DNA of 64,000 nt from UBA9926 sp023261215 (GTDB lineage Bacteria > Pseudomonadota > Gammaproteobacteria > Pseudomonadales > Azotimanducaceae): the NCBI GenBank assembly GCA_038136035.1, contig JAYPYV010000013.1, positions 1 through 64,000 of the forward strand, read 5' to 3'. Below the pieces are notes generated by a model. It was not told where the DNA came from. It worked only from the letters and a program-made list of their open reading frames with translations, and made no database searches. The translations under genes and the position numbers were made by a program. The first letter of the stretch is position 1, and each line of letters starts with the position of its first letter. Positions 17,404 to 26,003 of the stretch are shown one piece after another.

Positions 17404-18258
17404 CTATTCGAATGTCGGCTCGTCCCACCAGGGAAAAAATTCGGGTAGATCGGATGAGACTTTGCCCGGGAAGACGGGCGCACGTTTTTGGAGGAAAGAT
17501 TCCACGCCTTCAAAGGCGTCCGCGGATCGTCCTCTGTGATAAACCCCTCGAGAATCAATTTTGTGCGCCTCCATGGGGTGGTCGGCGCCCAGCATTTTCC
17601 AAAGCATGTGCCGGATTAGGGTGACAGAAACAGCCGACGTCATTTCCGAGAACTCGAGGGCAAGCGCTTTAGCCGCAGGTAACAGGTCTTCTTCTGCGTG
17701 GACGCTGCGAACGAAGCCGCGGTTAAGCGCTTCGTCTGCTTCAAATACGCGTCCAGAGAACGTCCACTCGAGTGCTGTTTGAATACCAACAATTCTGGGT
17801 AGGAACCAACTTGAGCAGGCTTCTGGGACAATGGCGCGTCGAGAGAACACGAAGCCATAACGGGCTTTTTCGGAAGCAAGGCGAATGTCCATGGCGCACT
17901 GCATGGTGGCGCCAACGCCAACTGCGGGTCCATTACATGCTGAAATCAGGGGTTTTTTGGACTCGAATAATCGAAGGGTCAGTAAACCCCCGCCATCACG
18001 CTGCAGACCGCTTGGTCTCCCTGGCGCATCATTGTTGAAGGTGTCTTTTCCAGAGGATAAGTCTGCACCCGCGCAAAAGCCTCGTCCCGCGCCGGTAAAG
18101 ATAATGGCACGCACCTCATCATCAGCGTCTGCCGCATCCATCGCATCGATTAACTCTTGCATCATTTGACCGGTGAATGCGTTGAGCTTGTCGGGTCGAT
18201 TCAACGTGATCGTCAGAATGGGGCCGTCTTTTTCGTAAAGGATTTGTTCGAAGTTCAT
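17404..18258 (-). CDS. Enoyl-CoA hydratase/isomerase family protein
   Basis: Crotonase-fold enzyme of 284 aa. Seen: ILTITLNRPDKLNAFTGQMM, the oxyanion-forming GRGFCAGADLSSG, GPAVGVGATMQCAMDIRLAS, and AIVPEACSSWFLPR, in which Glu occupies the second catalytic position while the first Glu is missing (VGVGATM). Such single-acid members include isomerases as well as hydratases. The C-terminal QKRAPVFPGK is typical. It is the last gene of the minus-strand unit, 18 bases after the TTC38-like gene, which suggests shared transcription. It converges with the FAD oxidoreductase across 20 bases with no obvious terminator. The acyl substrate is unknown. Confidence 0.92.
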   Translation of the reverse strand: MNFEQILYEKDGPILTITLNRPDKLNAFTGQMMQELIDAMDAADADDEVRAIIFTGAGRGFCAGADLSSGKDTFNNDAPGRPSGLQRDGGGLLTLRLFESKKPLISACNGPAVGVGATMQCAMDIRLASEKARYGFVFSRRAIVPEACSSWFLPRIVGIQTALEWTFSGRVFEADEALNRGFVRSVHAEEDLLPAAKALALEFSEMTSAVSVTLIRHMLWKMLGADHPMEAHKIDSRGVYHRGRSADAFEGVESFLQKRAPVFPGKVSSDLPEFFPWWDEPTFE

Positions 18259-18276
18259 CAGCGTTCCTTGGGTTAA

Positions 18277-19482
18277 TTAGGCGTTGCGGGCAAGTTCGTG
18301 AAAGAGTGCGCGTTGGGCATGGCTACCGCCAATCGTGTGGAGCGTATCAAATGTCCCTTCGAGGAGGGACTTCGCTTCGGTCGTCTGACCTTTTGCGCGA
18401 AGCGCTAAGGCCTCGGCGAGATCCTTGCCCACGGCCTGACAGGTGAGGCCTTGCTCTAAGGGACTGTCGCTCCAAGCGTCAATACTGGCCATGCCTCGTT
18501 CGAGCGCCGATTTGTCGCCAATTCTGGCCGCGATCATCACATAATGCAGCGTAATGAATACGAGTTCCTGGTCTGTGATTCGGTGCTGATAGTCGGAAAG
18601 CGCGAGCCAACGTTCGTTCACGTTAAGACCTCGCATTTCCAATCGGTGCAGCAGGCTCGCGGCATTGCAGACATCCAGATAAAAGTCATCCTTCAGCGGT
18701 CGGATCAAGCAATCATCGTAGAGCTGAAGCGCGGCTTCAGCCTCACCACTGTCGACCAACATCAGGGCTTTGTGCCAGTGGAGATGGTTCGTGAAGTTGT
18801 TCGTGGATTGCCAGTGCGGCAGGCATTCGTCCATCCATTGCAGGCCCTCTTGCCATCGGGACTGCATGTGGAGCACATGAGCAACCGAATGTGCGGCCCA
18901 CATATCCATTGGGTCGGCAGCCACTGCTGCGCGACCCAGAGCCTCGGCTCGTTCGAAGTGCCCCGTTTCTTCGTACCCAAAACTGAGCATGCCTTCGACA
19001 AAGCTTCGCCAGCGGTGATCTTCGGGCCATGCTGTAAGGCTAGCGTCGGTCGCGTCTCGCATGGCCTTAGCGTCACCTCGATAAAAGTGAAGATGGTTGG
19101 CCGCTTTAAGGGCTAACAAGTCCGTAGGATAGCGAGCCAACAATTCTGCTAATCGTTTGCTGACGAGGACAAGGTCGTCCCGCAACCAAGCATCGATCGC
19201 GTCCCGATGCAGCGATTCTCGATCATTAAGTTCAAGTTCGCGGAGAGCCCCAGCGGCCTGTTGCAAGGGCACTTTGAATCTCGGATCACTGGCCATCTTA
19301 AGTTGGTATGACTTAAAGATATGACCTGTGGCGAAGGTCGGGTCGTCCTCCAAAATGGGGTGAAGACTGTCCATGGTATCTGTGGCATAGCGGAGATATC
19401 GGTCAATGACCTGATCAAAGCGATGCACCGAGTCGTCGCGGTCACAAGAGTGGTGAAGTCCGAGATGATCCTCTATCTGCAT
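18277..19482 (-). CDS. TTC38-like tetratricopeptide-repeat protein
   Basis: Protein of 401 aa made of helical TPR-like repeats throughout, resembling tetratricopeptide repeat protein 38 of eukaryotes and its bacterial relatives. Seen: FDQVIDRYLRYATDTMDSL, the segment DPTFATGHIFKSYQL, PEDHRWRSFVEGMLSFGYEETG and MDMWAAHSVAHVLHMQSRW, the last two being the conserved core. No catalytic motif or signal peptide is visible; the biochemical role of the family is unknown. The start ATG 19482 lies inside the end of the DUF924 gene (41-base overlap), and the next gene begins 18 bases after the stop, so it is embedded in an operon. Confidence 0.85.
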   Translation of the reverse strand: MQIEDHLGLHHSCDRDDSVHRFDQVIDRYLRYATDTMDSLHPILEDDPTFATGHIFKSYQLKMASDPRFKVPLQQAAGALRELELNDRESLHRDAIDAWLRDDLVLVSKRLAELLARYPTDLLALKAANHLHFYRGDAKAMRDATDASLTAWPEDHRWRSFVEGMLSFGYEETGHFERAEALGRAAVAADPMDMWAAHSVAHVLHMQSRWQEGLQWMDECLPHWQSTNNFTNHLHWHKALMLVDSGEAEAALQLYDDCLIRPLKDDFYLDVCNAASLLHRLEMRGLNVNERWLALSDYQHRITDQELVFITLHYVMIAARIGDKSALERGMASIDAWSDSPLEQGLTCQAVGKDLAEALALRAKGQTTEAKSLLEGTFDTLHTIGGSHAQRALFHELARNA

Positions 19483-20098
19483 AAGCCTGTCCGAAAAATT
19501 GCGGTTTGCGAGCCAAAAAAAGGCGCTCTGCCTTTGTGGAAGGTCGACCCAGGATCTGATTTCGATGAGGGAAACGACCGAATTGCTCCACGATTAAAGC
19601 GTGGTCTCGAAATGAGCGCAAGAAGCCATCAAGCAGTGCTTGCCAAGGAGGCTCGGCTTGCTCGCTGAGCCTCAAGACCGCCAGAAGACCTTCGGTTTGG
19701 TCGGTTGCCGATTCGCTGTGATGAAGCGGCATCAGCGTGAATACCCGCTCGATTGGGGACAGTAAGGCCCAGTCATCTCGAGACAGGATGCTTCGGGTTA
19801 ACTCGATCGCTTCTGATGAGAACGCGAAGGCGTGAGGGGTGCCTCGGAAGATGTGTCGTGGAAACTGATCCAATGCAATCGTTAGGGCAAGGGCCTCGTC
19901 AATGGTGCGCGCCGTGTGACGGAAGCCCTCCAGCGGTGAGGGCGTAGCTGAAAATAAGAATCCAAACCGGTGTGCGATGTCTTGGTCCAGCCGCTTGCCA
20001 CCTCGAAACCAAATGCTGTATTTCGCCGCAACCTGCTCTGGATCAAAGCGGTCGATGCCAAACCATAGTTTGATGATGTCGCTAGTGGGTAAATCCAT
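19442..20098 (-). CDS. DUF924 family protein
   Basis: Protein of 218 aa of the DUF924 family (all-helical, TPR-like superfamily fold). Diagnostic stretches are visible: IIKLWFGI near the start, LTIALDQFPRHIFRGTPHAFA in the middle, and HALIVEQFGRFPHRNQILGR with STKAERLFL near the end. Function is not established for the family. ATG 20098 is chosen over the frame from 20125 because the conserved domain begins at once. It overlaps the queuosine-precursor transporter by 17 bases and the TTC38-like gene by 41, so translation of the three is probably coupled. Cytoplasmic, with no membrane segment. Confidence 0.92.
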   Translation of the reverse strand: MDLPTSDIIKLWFGIDRFDPEQVAAKYSIWFRGGKRLDQDIAHRFGFLFSATPSPLEGFRHTARTIDEALALTIALDQFPRHIFRGTPHAFAFSSEAIELTRSILSRDDWALLSPIERVFTLMPLHHSESATDQTEGLLAVLRLSEQAEPPWQALLDGFLRSFRDHALIVEQFGRFPHRNQILGRPSTKAERLFLARKPQFFGQAYADRGSSRTSPLL

Positions 20099-20837
20099 CG
20101 GTAATCTCGCCATCAGGCAAGTCAAGATAGCGGCGCAGGTAGTTCACCAGAATGTACAGCGGGATCGTGTCGAGGAGTGCCACGACAACTTTGAAGAGGT
20201 AGTTGCTCATCATCAGCGAAAACAGCAGTCCCAAAGTCATAGCGCCGGCAAGGAACTGAGCGCCAAAGGTCACTGCAACCACCATGACCGAATCCACGCC
20301 CTGGCTCACGATGGTGCTGCCGTTGTTTCGTAGCCAAAGATGTTTGCCGTCCGTCAGGCGCTTCCAGAAGTGGAACAACGCCACGTCGCAATACTGGGCG
20401 GCAAGGTACGCCATCATCGAGGCAAACACCGCGCCGCTGGTGGTGGCGTAGAGCAGCGAGAACAGTTCGATCTGGTTCATCGCTTCGTCACCGTTTGGAA
20501 GAGGCACGGGCTCGGCAAGCGTCAAGGTCTGCCATGGTGCTGGCGAAGTGGCGGCAGGCATGGCTTGGCCCAACCAAATGAAGCCAATAATAAAAAAGTT
20601 GAGTCCAAGGCCTACGGTGACCAAGAAATTCGCGCGTTTTTTTCCGTAGAGTTCGCTGATCAAATCGGTACACAAAAAAGTCAGCGGATAAGGGAGCACG
20701 CCCACGGCCAGTGCCCAGGGGCCAAGTTGAACGAAACGGGTAATGCCCAGAATGTTCAGCATGGTCATGGCGCATAAAAAGACCCCAGCAAGGACGAGGA
20801 AGACGCGTTCGCGGCGAACGAGGATGGAGTCAGTCAT
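20082..20837 (-). CDS. yhhQ: Queuosine precursor transporter (YhhQ/QPTR family)
   Basis: Inner-membrane protein of 251 aa with about six to seven hydrophobic segments. The family signature LPYPLTFLCTDLISELYGKKRA (about 48-69) is clear, as are the central ASMMAYLAAQYCDVALFHFWKR and the GSTIVSQGVDS segment. E. coli YhhQ imports preQ0/preQ1 for queuosine modification of tRNA wobble positions. Here it lies 18 bases after an SDR gene and two genes after a pterin-synthase paralog, a layout that at first suggests queuosine biosynthesis; however that paralog does not carry the QueD cysteine. The stop overlaps the DUF924 start. Confidence 0.92.
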   Translation of the reverse strand: MTDSILVRRERVFLVLAGVFLCAMTMLNILGITRFVQLGPWALAVGVLPYPLTFLCTDLISELYGKKRANFLVTVGLGLNFFIIGFIWLGQAMPAATSPAPWQTLTLAEPVPLPNGDEAMNQIELFSLLYATTSGAVFASMMAYLAAQYCDVALFHFWKRLTDGKHLWLRNNGSTIVSQGVDSVMVVAVTFGAQFLAGAMTLGLLFSLMMSNYLFKVVVALLDTIPLYILVNYLRRYLDLPDGEITDGFTH

Positions 20838-20855
20838 GGGGTTCTCCGGTAAATG

Positions 20856-21554
20856 TTAAGACTCTTTTTGTCCCAGATTGGCGTGGAGCACTGCGCCATT
20901 AATGACCGGGTGATCAGCGCAGAATCGAATCGTCTCGGCGATTTCTTCGGGTTCTATGAGGCGACCAAATGTTGACAGGCCGCCAATCACTTGAAGAACG
21001 GAGGCGTCGTCGCCCACGTGGGCACGCAACATTTCGGTGTCGGTAAATCCGGGACAAACGCAGGCGGTATGAATGCCTGTGCCTGCCAAATCCTGACAGG
21101 ATGCCCGCATCATGCCGATCATGGCGTGTTTGCTGGTCACATAGCTAAACGAATTCGCCACAGCTTTTTCGCCTAGGGTGGATCCGATATACAGCAGCGC
21201 GCTTCCCTCACGCATCAGAGGCAGCAACACGTGATTGAGCATTTGAGGGCCAACCACATTGATCATCAAAATGTTGTTCAATTCGCTCGCACTGGTGGTT
21301 TGCAGCGTGTCATTCACCAGTCGTGCGGCATTATGAATCAGGACGTCAACCTGGCCGTCTAGCAGCGGCACGAGCTGACTTTCCAGCACGGCTTGTGCGC
21401 CTTGATGCCCAAGGTCGACCTTGACATCGGTAACACCCTCGAGGCCGCTCGGGCTGCGAGAGAGGTTGAAGACTCGCGCGCCACTTCGGACAAATAATTC
21501 AGCGGTGGCCCGGCCGATGCCTTTGCTGGCACCCGTGATCACAATATGCTTCAT
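20856..21554 (-). CDS. Short-chain dehydrogenase/reductase
   Basis: NAD(P)-dependent SDR of 232 aa. Seen: cofactor motif TGASKGIG (7-14), the NNAG-equivalent HNAA (DVLIHNAARL), and catalytic Tyr/Lys in SFSYVTSKHA with the upstream Ser in YIGSTLGE. The C-terminus VINGAVLHANLG replaces the usual TGxxxxVDGG. Basic residues after the second strand (LSRSPS) suggest NADPH. The start ATG overlaps the stop of the pterin-synthase paralog as ATGA (21551-21554), so translation is coupled; this favours a pterin-reducing role (sepiapterin or dihydromonapterin reductase-like), which is inference. The frame from 21581 is longer but less likely. Confidence 0.9.
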   Translation of the reverse strand: MKHIVITGASKGIGRATAELFVRSGARVFNLSRSPSGLEGVTDVKVDLGHQGAQAVLESQLVPLLDGQVDVLIHNAARLVNDTLQTTSASELNNILMINVVGPQMLNHVLLPLMREGSALLYIGSTLGEKAVANSFSYVTSKHAMIGMMRASCQDLAGTGIHTACVCPGFTDTEMLRAHVGDDASVLQVIGGLSTFGRLIEPEEIAETIRFCADHPVINGAVLHANLGQKES

Positions 21555-22042
21555 GAGGCCTGCCACTCCGCAATGCCCCATTGTCCTGGGCTAGAGGCAA
21601 CCTTGAGGGTCAGCTGTGTAACGCCAAAGCTTTGAAATTCAGGCAACGCTTTTACCCGTTCAAGGAAATAGCGCGAGAACTCTTCTACCGTGGTGTTGGC
21701 AATGGGAAGAGTCAGAACGTCTCTCGGAAGGAAGGGGATGCGTTCGCCATTGAAGTGAGCCACCACATATCCGTCTTCCTCGCCGATCTGAAGATGGGGT
21801 GACAGCTCGGGTAGCAGGACCTTTTCATCGATTTCGTCGCAAAGGGCCCGAAGCGCGCGTTTAATGATGCCGTAGTCAAATAAAAGACCGGCCTCCGAGA
21901 GTGCCGCTGTTAGTTGGCACGCGACTTGGAAGTTATGACCGTGTAAATCCTCTCGATCCGTGGCGTTGAAAATCGTGAAGTGCGCAGCAGAAAAATTCAT
22001 AGCCTCTTTAGCGACTTCGATGGTGGCTAAGCGTTGAGTCAA
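21551..22042 (-). CDS. 6-pyruvoyltetrahydropterin synthase family protein, PTPS-III-like
   Basis: Zinc enzyme of 163 aa in COG0720 (PTPS/QueD). Zinc ligands are seen as His21 (FSAAHF) and His34/His36 (LHGHN). The catalytic Cys of QueD (CxxxHGH) is absent; the site reads REDLHGH, that is E-x-x-HGH with Glu31. To my knowledge this is the signature of PTPS-III, which replaces dihydroneopterin aldolase in folate synthesis. The Asp-His pair of the usual triad is Asp72-Glu73, another departure. NTTVEEF near the C-terminus is the pterin-anchoring region. It heads a minus-strand unit and overlaps the SDR by ATGA. Queuosine synthesis remains an alternative, given the YhhQ gene nearby. Confidence 0.88.
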   Translation of the reverse strand: MTQRLATIEVAKEAMNFSAAHFTIFNATDREDLHGHNFQVACQLTAALSEAGLLFDYGIIKRALRALCDEIDEKVLLPELSPHLQIGEEDGYVVAHFNGERIPFLPRDVLTLPIANTTVEEFSRYFLERVKALPEFQSFGVTQLTLKVASSPGQWGIAEWQAS

Positions 22043-22189
22043 CAGGGGTGGTCCGATGATGTTCAGATCCAGTGTACCCCAGGCGCTTAAGTCGAGCGAG
22101 GGTAGGCACTTAGTGGTGTGTGCGGGTCAATTCTGAGAGACTCGACGGGTGACTGAATCGCAAAGTCGATGATCAAAGAGGACAACAGC

Positions 22190-22966
22190 ATGGCGTTATC
22201 AAAGTTAAGTCGGTCGATCAAAGGTAAGGTGGTGATCGTGACGGGGGCGGCCAGTGGTATGGGGCGGGCAACAGCGCATCTCTATGCCGATGAAGGCGCC
22301 AAAGTCGCGCTCATTGACGTCAATGAGGGGCCGCTCACCGAGGTCTTGAATGAGATCCGTGGTGCAGGCTACGAGGCGGAGGCCTGGACGCTCGACCTTC
22401 TTGACCGTTCCGCAATTGCGCCTTGTGTTGATGCCATTGCGGCGCATTTTGGGGGTATCGATATATTGATTAATAACGCAGGGATATCCATTCCAGCACC
22501 AATCGACAGTGATCATTACGTTGACGCTTGGGACAAGGTGTTTGGCGTGCTCATCACTGCGCAAACGCTGCTGTGCCGCGCGGTGCTGCCCTACATGCGA
22601 CAGGGTGGCTGGGGCAGAATCGTCAACATCGCTTCGACGGAAGGCTTGGGGGCCACCAAATACGGCAGCCCCTATACCGCCGCAAAGACGGGTGTGATCG
22701 GGCTGACTCGCTCACTGGCCGTGGAATTAGGCCGAGAAAATATCACGGTGAACTGTGTTTGCCCTGGACCGATTAAAACAGGGATGACCGCTGGAATCGC
22801 CGATGAGGATAAGGTGGTTTTTGCCAAGCGAAGAACCGCGCTTGGCCGCTACGGTGATCCTGAAGAAGTCGCCCATGCGACCTTTAGTCTCACGTTGCCA
22901 GCCATGCAATACGTGACTGGGGTGACTTTGCCGGCAGATGGTGGACTCACGATCAAGAACGCGTAG
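22190..22966 (+). CDS. Short-chain dehydrogenase/reductase (FabG-like)
   Basis: Classical SDR of 258 aa. Seen: IVTGAASGMGRA cofactor loop (about 17-28), acidic Asp at the end of strand 2 (LIDVNEG) favouring NAD(H), ILINNAGIS, the catalytic Ser in NIASTEG, YTAAK (Tyr and Lys), VNCVCPGPIKTGM and the C-terminal TGVTLPADGG. Start: ATG 22190 with AGAGGA seven bases ahead, rather than ATG 22169. It probably oxidises a secondary alcohol or hydroxyacyl substrate. It is transcribed away from the pterin unit and stands alone; a 6-bp hairpin without a T-tract (22966-22985) directly follows the stop. Confidence 0.93.
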   Translation: MALSKLSRSIKGKVVIVTGAASGMGRATAHLYADEGAKVALIDVNEGPLTEVLNEIRGAGYEAEAWTLDLLDRSAIAPCVDAIAAHFGGIDILINNAGISIPAPIDSDHYVDAWDKVFGVLITAQTLLCRAVLPYMRQGGWGRIVNIASTEGLGATKYGSPYTAAKTGVIGLTRSLAVELGRENITVNCVCPGPIKTGMTAGIADEDKVVFAKRRTALGRYGDPEEVAHATFSLTLPAMQYVTGVTLPADGGLTIKNA

Positions 22967-23336
22967 ATTCCGAACCGTTGGAATCGGCGTGGGGAAAATT
23001 GCTGTTTGAGCGCGTGGTCGGGCGCGTTATCCACGAGTTCTAGCAATGCCATGGATACGGGGCTGATGAGTCGCTGTCTTTGAAGGGTGACCTGACTCTC
23101 ATCAGGCTAACTGCGTGAGGATCAATCGCTTTCGTGTTGTTGGATCCCCGGTTGGCCCTGCCCTCATAAACAAGCGTCCAGCTGTGCATTAGCGTCGTAT
23201 CGGTAAGACCCTCACAAACCCTGCAACGAAGCCAAGGATACGATGGCGTTACAGGTCGGCGAAGCTAAGTGATCGTCAATGCCAGGCACGCAGTCTCTAG
23301 CCCCGTCACCTGAGAAGGGGCGGGTTCATCGGCTGG
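22967..23336. other. Intergenic stretch between convergent genes
   Basis: About 370 bases between the SDR and the AtuA-like gene, which point toward each other. A short stem GATTCC/GGAATC straddles the SDR stop (22966-22985) without a T-tract. I see no gene, no tRNA and no repeat in the remainder. Confidence 0.4.
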
Positions 23337-25118
23337 CTATGCTGAGGCAATGCCCTCGGCTAGCGCTGCCGGGACCTCAATGCTTCGAACACGCAGGTAC
23401 TCACCGAATGACTTCGCTTGACCGTCGATTCGATTATTTGAAGAGACCCCTTCGCCAAGAATGTCGCGAATATAAAAATTCAGTGATCGCATATTCGGTA
23501 ATTCATACCGCTCAATGTCATATTGCGCCACATCAGGGCACAGCGCCTTCAATTGCTCGACCGTAAGAAAGTCGTGCAAGAACGCGTAAGCTTCATCGCT
23601 TCTTGCCCAAACGCCGCAGTTCGCAGCGCCGCCTTTATCGCCCGAGCGAGTGCCAAAGAGGCGTCCAAACGGAAGGCTGACCTTAGGTCCCTCGGGGATC
23701 GGCGCAAGGGTTTGAGGAACCGTTTGATAATGAATCTCGGGTAATCCCAATCGCTGCGTGGGCAAGACCTCAATCGAAGTGCCATCGATGTGCAAGGTTT
23801 CCGCCACTTTTTGGCTATCGATCAATGTTGGCCAGTAGACAATGCTTGGGCTGCCACCACCGATGGTGTTGCCTCGACCCGTATTACCGGGAATCGTGGC
23901 CAGTGATAACTCCGTGATTTTTGCATGAAAGAGGCGACCTACTTTTTTAGGGTCCTTTGAGGTACACACGACCCGTAGCGCCGCGTGGGCTTCCTCGTTG
24001 GATTGGCCATCAGCTTTGTCACTGCGGATGAGTTGGACATCGACACTGTCAAATTGCGCTCGCCCGCCCAGGTTATGAAAGATCTGCTCAAGATAAAGTT
24101 CGGCTTTCTTTTCAATGTCGAGTCCCGTCAGCAGAATCTCAATGCCGTTCCGGTAAAGACCCTTGGTATTGATGCAAACCTTGTGGGTTGGCGGAGGAGA
24201 GCTGCCGCGGCAGCCCGTGACCCGCACGCGATCGGTACCTTCCTGGGTAAGCTTTAAGGTATCGAAATGCGCTATGACGTCGGGATTGAGGTAGGCCGGA
24301 CTACCAATTTCGTACAGTAACTGGGCGGTAATGGTCCCCACTGAGATGAGTCCGCCGGTCCCTGGGTGTTTGGTCACCGTAAAGCTGCCATCCACCTCGA
24401 TTTCGGCAATGGGATAGCCGACGTTGATATAACTGGGGACCTCCTCAATAAAGCTGTAGTTGCCGCCACAACACTGGGCGCCGCATTCGATGATGTGACC
24501 CGCGGTCAGCGCGCCGGCAAGCGCATCATATTGGTCGCGTTGCCAATTGAATTTCCAGGCGGCTGGGCCGATCACCACTGCCGCATCAGTCACTCGGGGG
24601 CAGATGACGATGTCTGCGCCTCGATCGAGGGCCTCTTTGATCGCCCAGGCCCCGAAATAAGTGTTCGCGGTAACCACTTCATTTTCAGAGTCAGCGAGTC
24701 GCGTACCTTTATCCAAATTAATGAAGGCTTCACCTTCGGCTTGAAGCGCTTCGAGGTTGGCCGTCAGGTCATCGCCGTCGATGTAGGCGACTTTGGCCTG
24801 CAGCCCTTGTGCCTCCAGTATTTTCTCGACCTCTTCGGCCATCCCCTTGGGGTTAAGGCCGCCCGCATTGGAGACGATTTTTATGTTTCGCTCGAGGCAA
24901 AGACCGACCACGTCTTCCACTTGCTTCAGGAAGGTCCCCACATAGCCCAAATGGGCCCCGCGGCTTTCGCGTTGGTCATAGAGGATTTTCATCGTGAGTT
25001 CGGCAAGATAGTCGCCAGTCAACACGTCGATCGGCCCGCCCAACACCATCTCCTTGGCTGCGTCTAATCGGTCACCATAGTAGCCACTGCAGTTGGCGAT
25101 TCGAATCGTTTCTCCCAT
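23337..25118 (-). CDS. atuA: AtuA-like acyclic terpene utilisation protein (DUF1446)
   Basis: Protein of 593 aa of the DUF1446/AtuA family, with the full two-domain form. Seen: IRIANCSGYYGDR at the N-terminus, VLTGDYLAELTM, the conserved NAGGLNPKGMAEE, and GADIVICPRVTDAA; the C-terminal part carries FGTRSGDKGGAANCGVW, the hallmark of the second domain. In Pseudomonas, AtuA belongs to the citronellol/geraniol operon, though its reaction is not settled. The gene lies 111 bases after a hydratase of the LiuC/AtuE type on the same strand, fitting branched or isoprenoid acyl-CoA breakdown, but no geranyl-CoA or methylcrotonyl-CoA carboxylase is in the window. Start ATG 25118 has GGGGAG ahead. Confidence 0.9.
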   Translation of the reverse strand: MGETIRIANCSGYYGDRLDAAKEMVLGGPIDVLTGDYLAELTMKILYDQRESRGAHLGYVGTFLKQVEDVVGLCLERNIKIVSNAGGLNPKGMAEEVEKILEAQGLQAKVAYIDGDDLTANLEALQAEGEAFINLDKGTRLADSENEVVTANTYFGAWAIKEALDRGADIVICPRVTDAAVVIGPAAWKFNWQRDQYDALAGALTAGHIIECGAQCCGGNYSFIEEVPSYINVGYPIAEIEVDGSFTVTKHPGTGGLISVGTITAQLLYEIGSPAYLNPDVIAHFDTLKLTQEGTDRVRVTGCRGSSPPPTHKVCINTKGLYRNGIEILLTGLDIEKKAELYLEQIFHNLGGRAQFDSVDVQLIRSDKADGQSNEEAHAALRVVCTSKDPKKVGRLFHAKITELSLATIPGNTGRGNTIGGGSPSIVYWPTLIDSQKVAETLHIDGTSIEVLPTQRLGLPEIHYQTVPQTLAPIPEGPKVSLPFGRLFGTRSGDKGGAANCGVWARSDEAYAFLHDFLTVEQLKALCPDVAQYDIERYELPNMRSLNFYIRDILGEGVSSNNRIDGQAKSFGEYLRVRSIEVPAALAEGIASA

Positions 25119-25229
25119 GGTCAATCTCCCCGACTATGTCTCGTTCGTTTAAAAAGGGTTGTCGAAGAAAGGCGGCGTCGCTCGCTCATCAAACAACCAC
25201 AAGCTCGCCGCACTGGGTGCGGTGAGCGG

Positions 25230-26003
25230 TCATTGGCCATTCTCAGCGACCCAGTTGGGTGACCGCTTTTCTCTGAATGCGGCCATGCCTTCGGCCGCTT
25301 CTTCTGATTGAAATGTTGCAACACTCCACCGAGATGCGGCATCAAAGGCTTCATCCGGTGACCAACCTGGGACTCGATTTACCAGGGCTTTACAGGTCTG
25401 AACGGCAATAGGGCCTCCGAGGTTGATCATACTGATCTCTTCCTCGACGGCTTGGGTCAGCGCGTCTGAGGACACAGCTCGATGTGCAAAACCCATCGCC
25501 ACCGCTTGCGCACCTGAGAATCGCTCGCCGGTAATGAACAGTTTCATTGCATGATGCCGGCCCAATTTTGGCAAGCAGACCACGCTAATGACCGCGGGGA
25601 TGACCCCAATTCGAACTTCAGAGAAACTAAATTGCGCAGCTTCATCGGTAATCACGATATCTGCAGCGCCAACGAGGCCCAGGCCGCCGGCAAAGGCGGC
25701 GCCATTCACTGCTGCAATGACTGGCTTGGGGCTCGCAAGTATGGCTTTCAGAACGTCCGCGTAGGGTACGCTCTCAACGCCAGCGATCGCAGAACCCGGC
25801 GGGCTTTTTAAGTCGGCACCTGCGCAGAAAGCTGGACCCGACCCGGTGATCACGATAGAGCGCACGGCAGGGTCATCATTGGCACCTTGCAAGTGAGCAT
25901 AGAGCTCGTTGACCAATTGGGCTGACAGCGCATTGCGATTTTCCGGCCTGTTGAGCGTGATCCATGCGGCACCGCTTCTGAGCTCGTAAAGAGTTGCAGT
26001 CAT
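25230..26003 (-). CDS. Enoyl-CoA hydratase (methylglutaconyl-CoA hydratase-like)
   Basis: Crotonase-fold enzyme of 257 aa. Seen: AAWITLNRPENRNALSAQLV, PAFCAGADLKSP (oxyanion hole), AAFAGGLGLVGAADIVIT, and FSFSEVRIGVIPAVISVVCLPK. The SEVRIGVIPA form is typical of methylglutaconyl-CoA hydratases (LiuC) and the related AtuE of terpene catabolism, which hydrate 3-methyl-branched glutaconyl-CoA. Start ATG 26003 has a good AAGGAG. Directly upstream of the AtuA-like gene on the same strand, so the pair may be a remnant or a split part of a Liu/Atu pathway. The substrate assignment rests on motif resemblance only. Confidence 0.92.
   Translation of the reverse strand: MTATLYELRSGAAWITLNRPENRNALSAQLVNELYAHLQGANDDPAVRSIVITGSGPAFCAGADLKSPPGSAIAGVESVPYADVLKAILASPKPVIAAVNGAAFAGGLGLVGAADIVITDEAAQFSFSEVRIGVIPAVISVVCLPKLGRHHAMKLFITGERFSGAQAVAMGFAHRAVSSDALTQAVEEEISMINLGGPIAVQTCKALVNRVPGWSPDEAFDAASRWSVATFQSEEAAEGMAAFREKRSPNWVAENGQ

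Noticed and set aside
21551..22042. Canonical QueD (6-carboxytetrahydropterin synthase)
   Set aside because: The catalytic Cys is absent and the ExxHGH signature is of the PTPS-III type.
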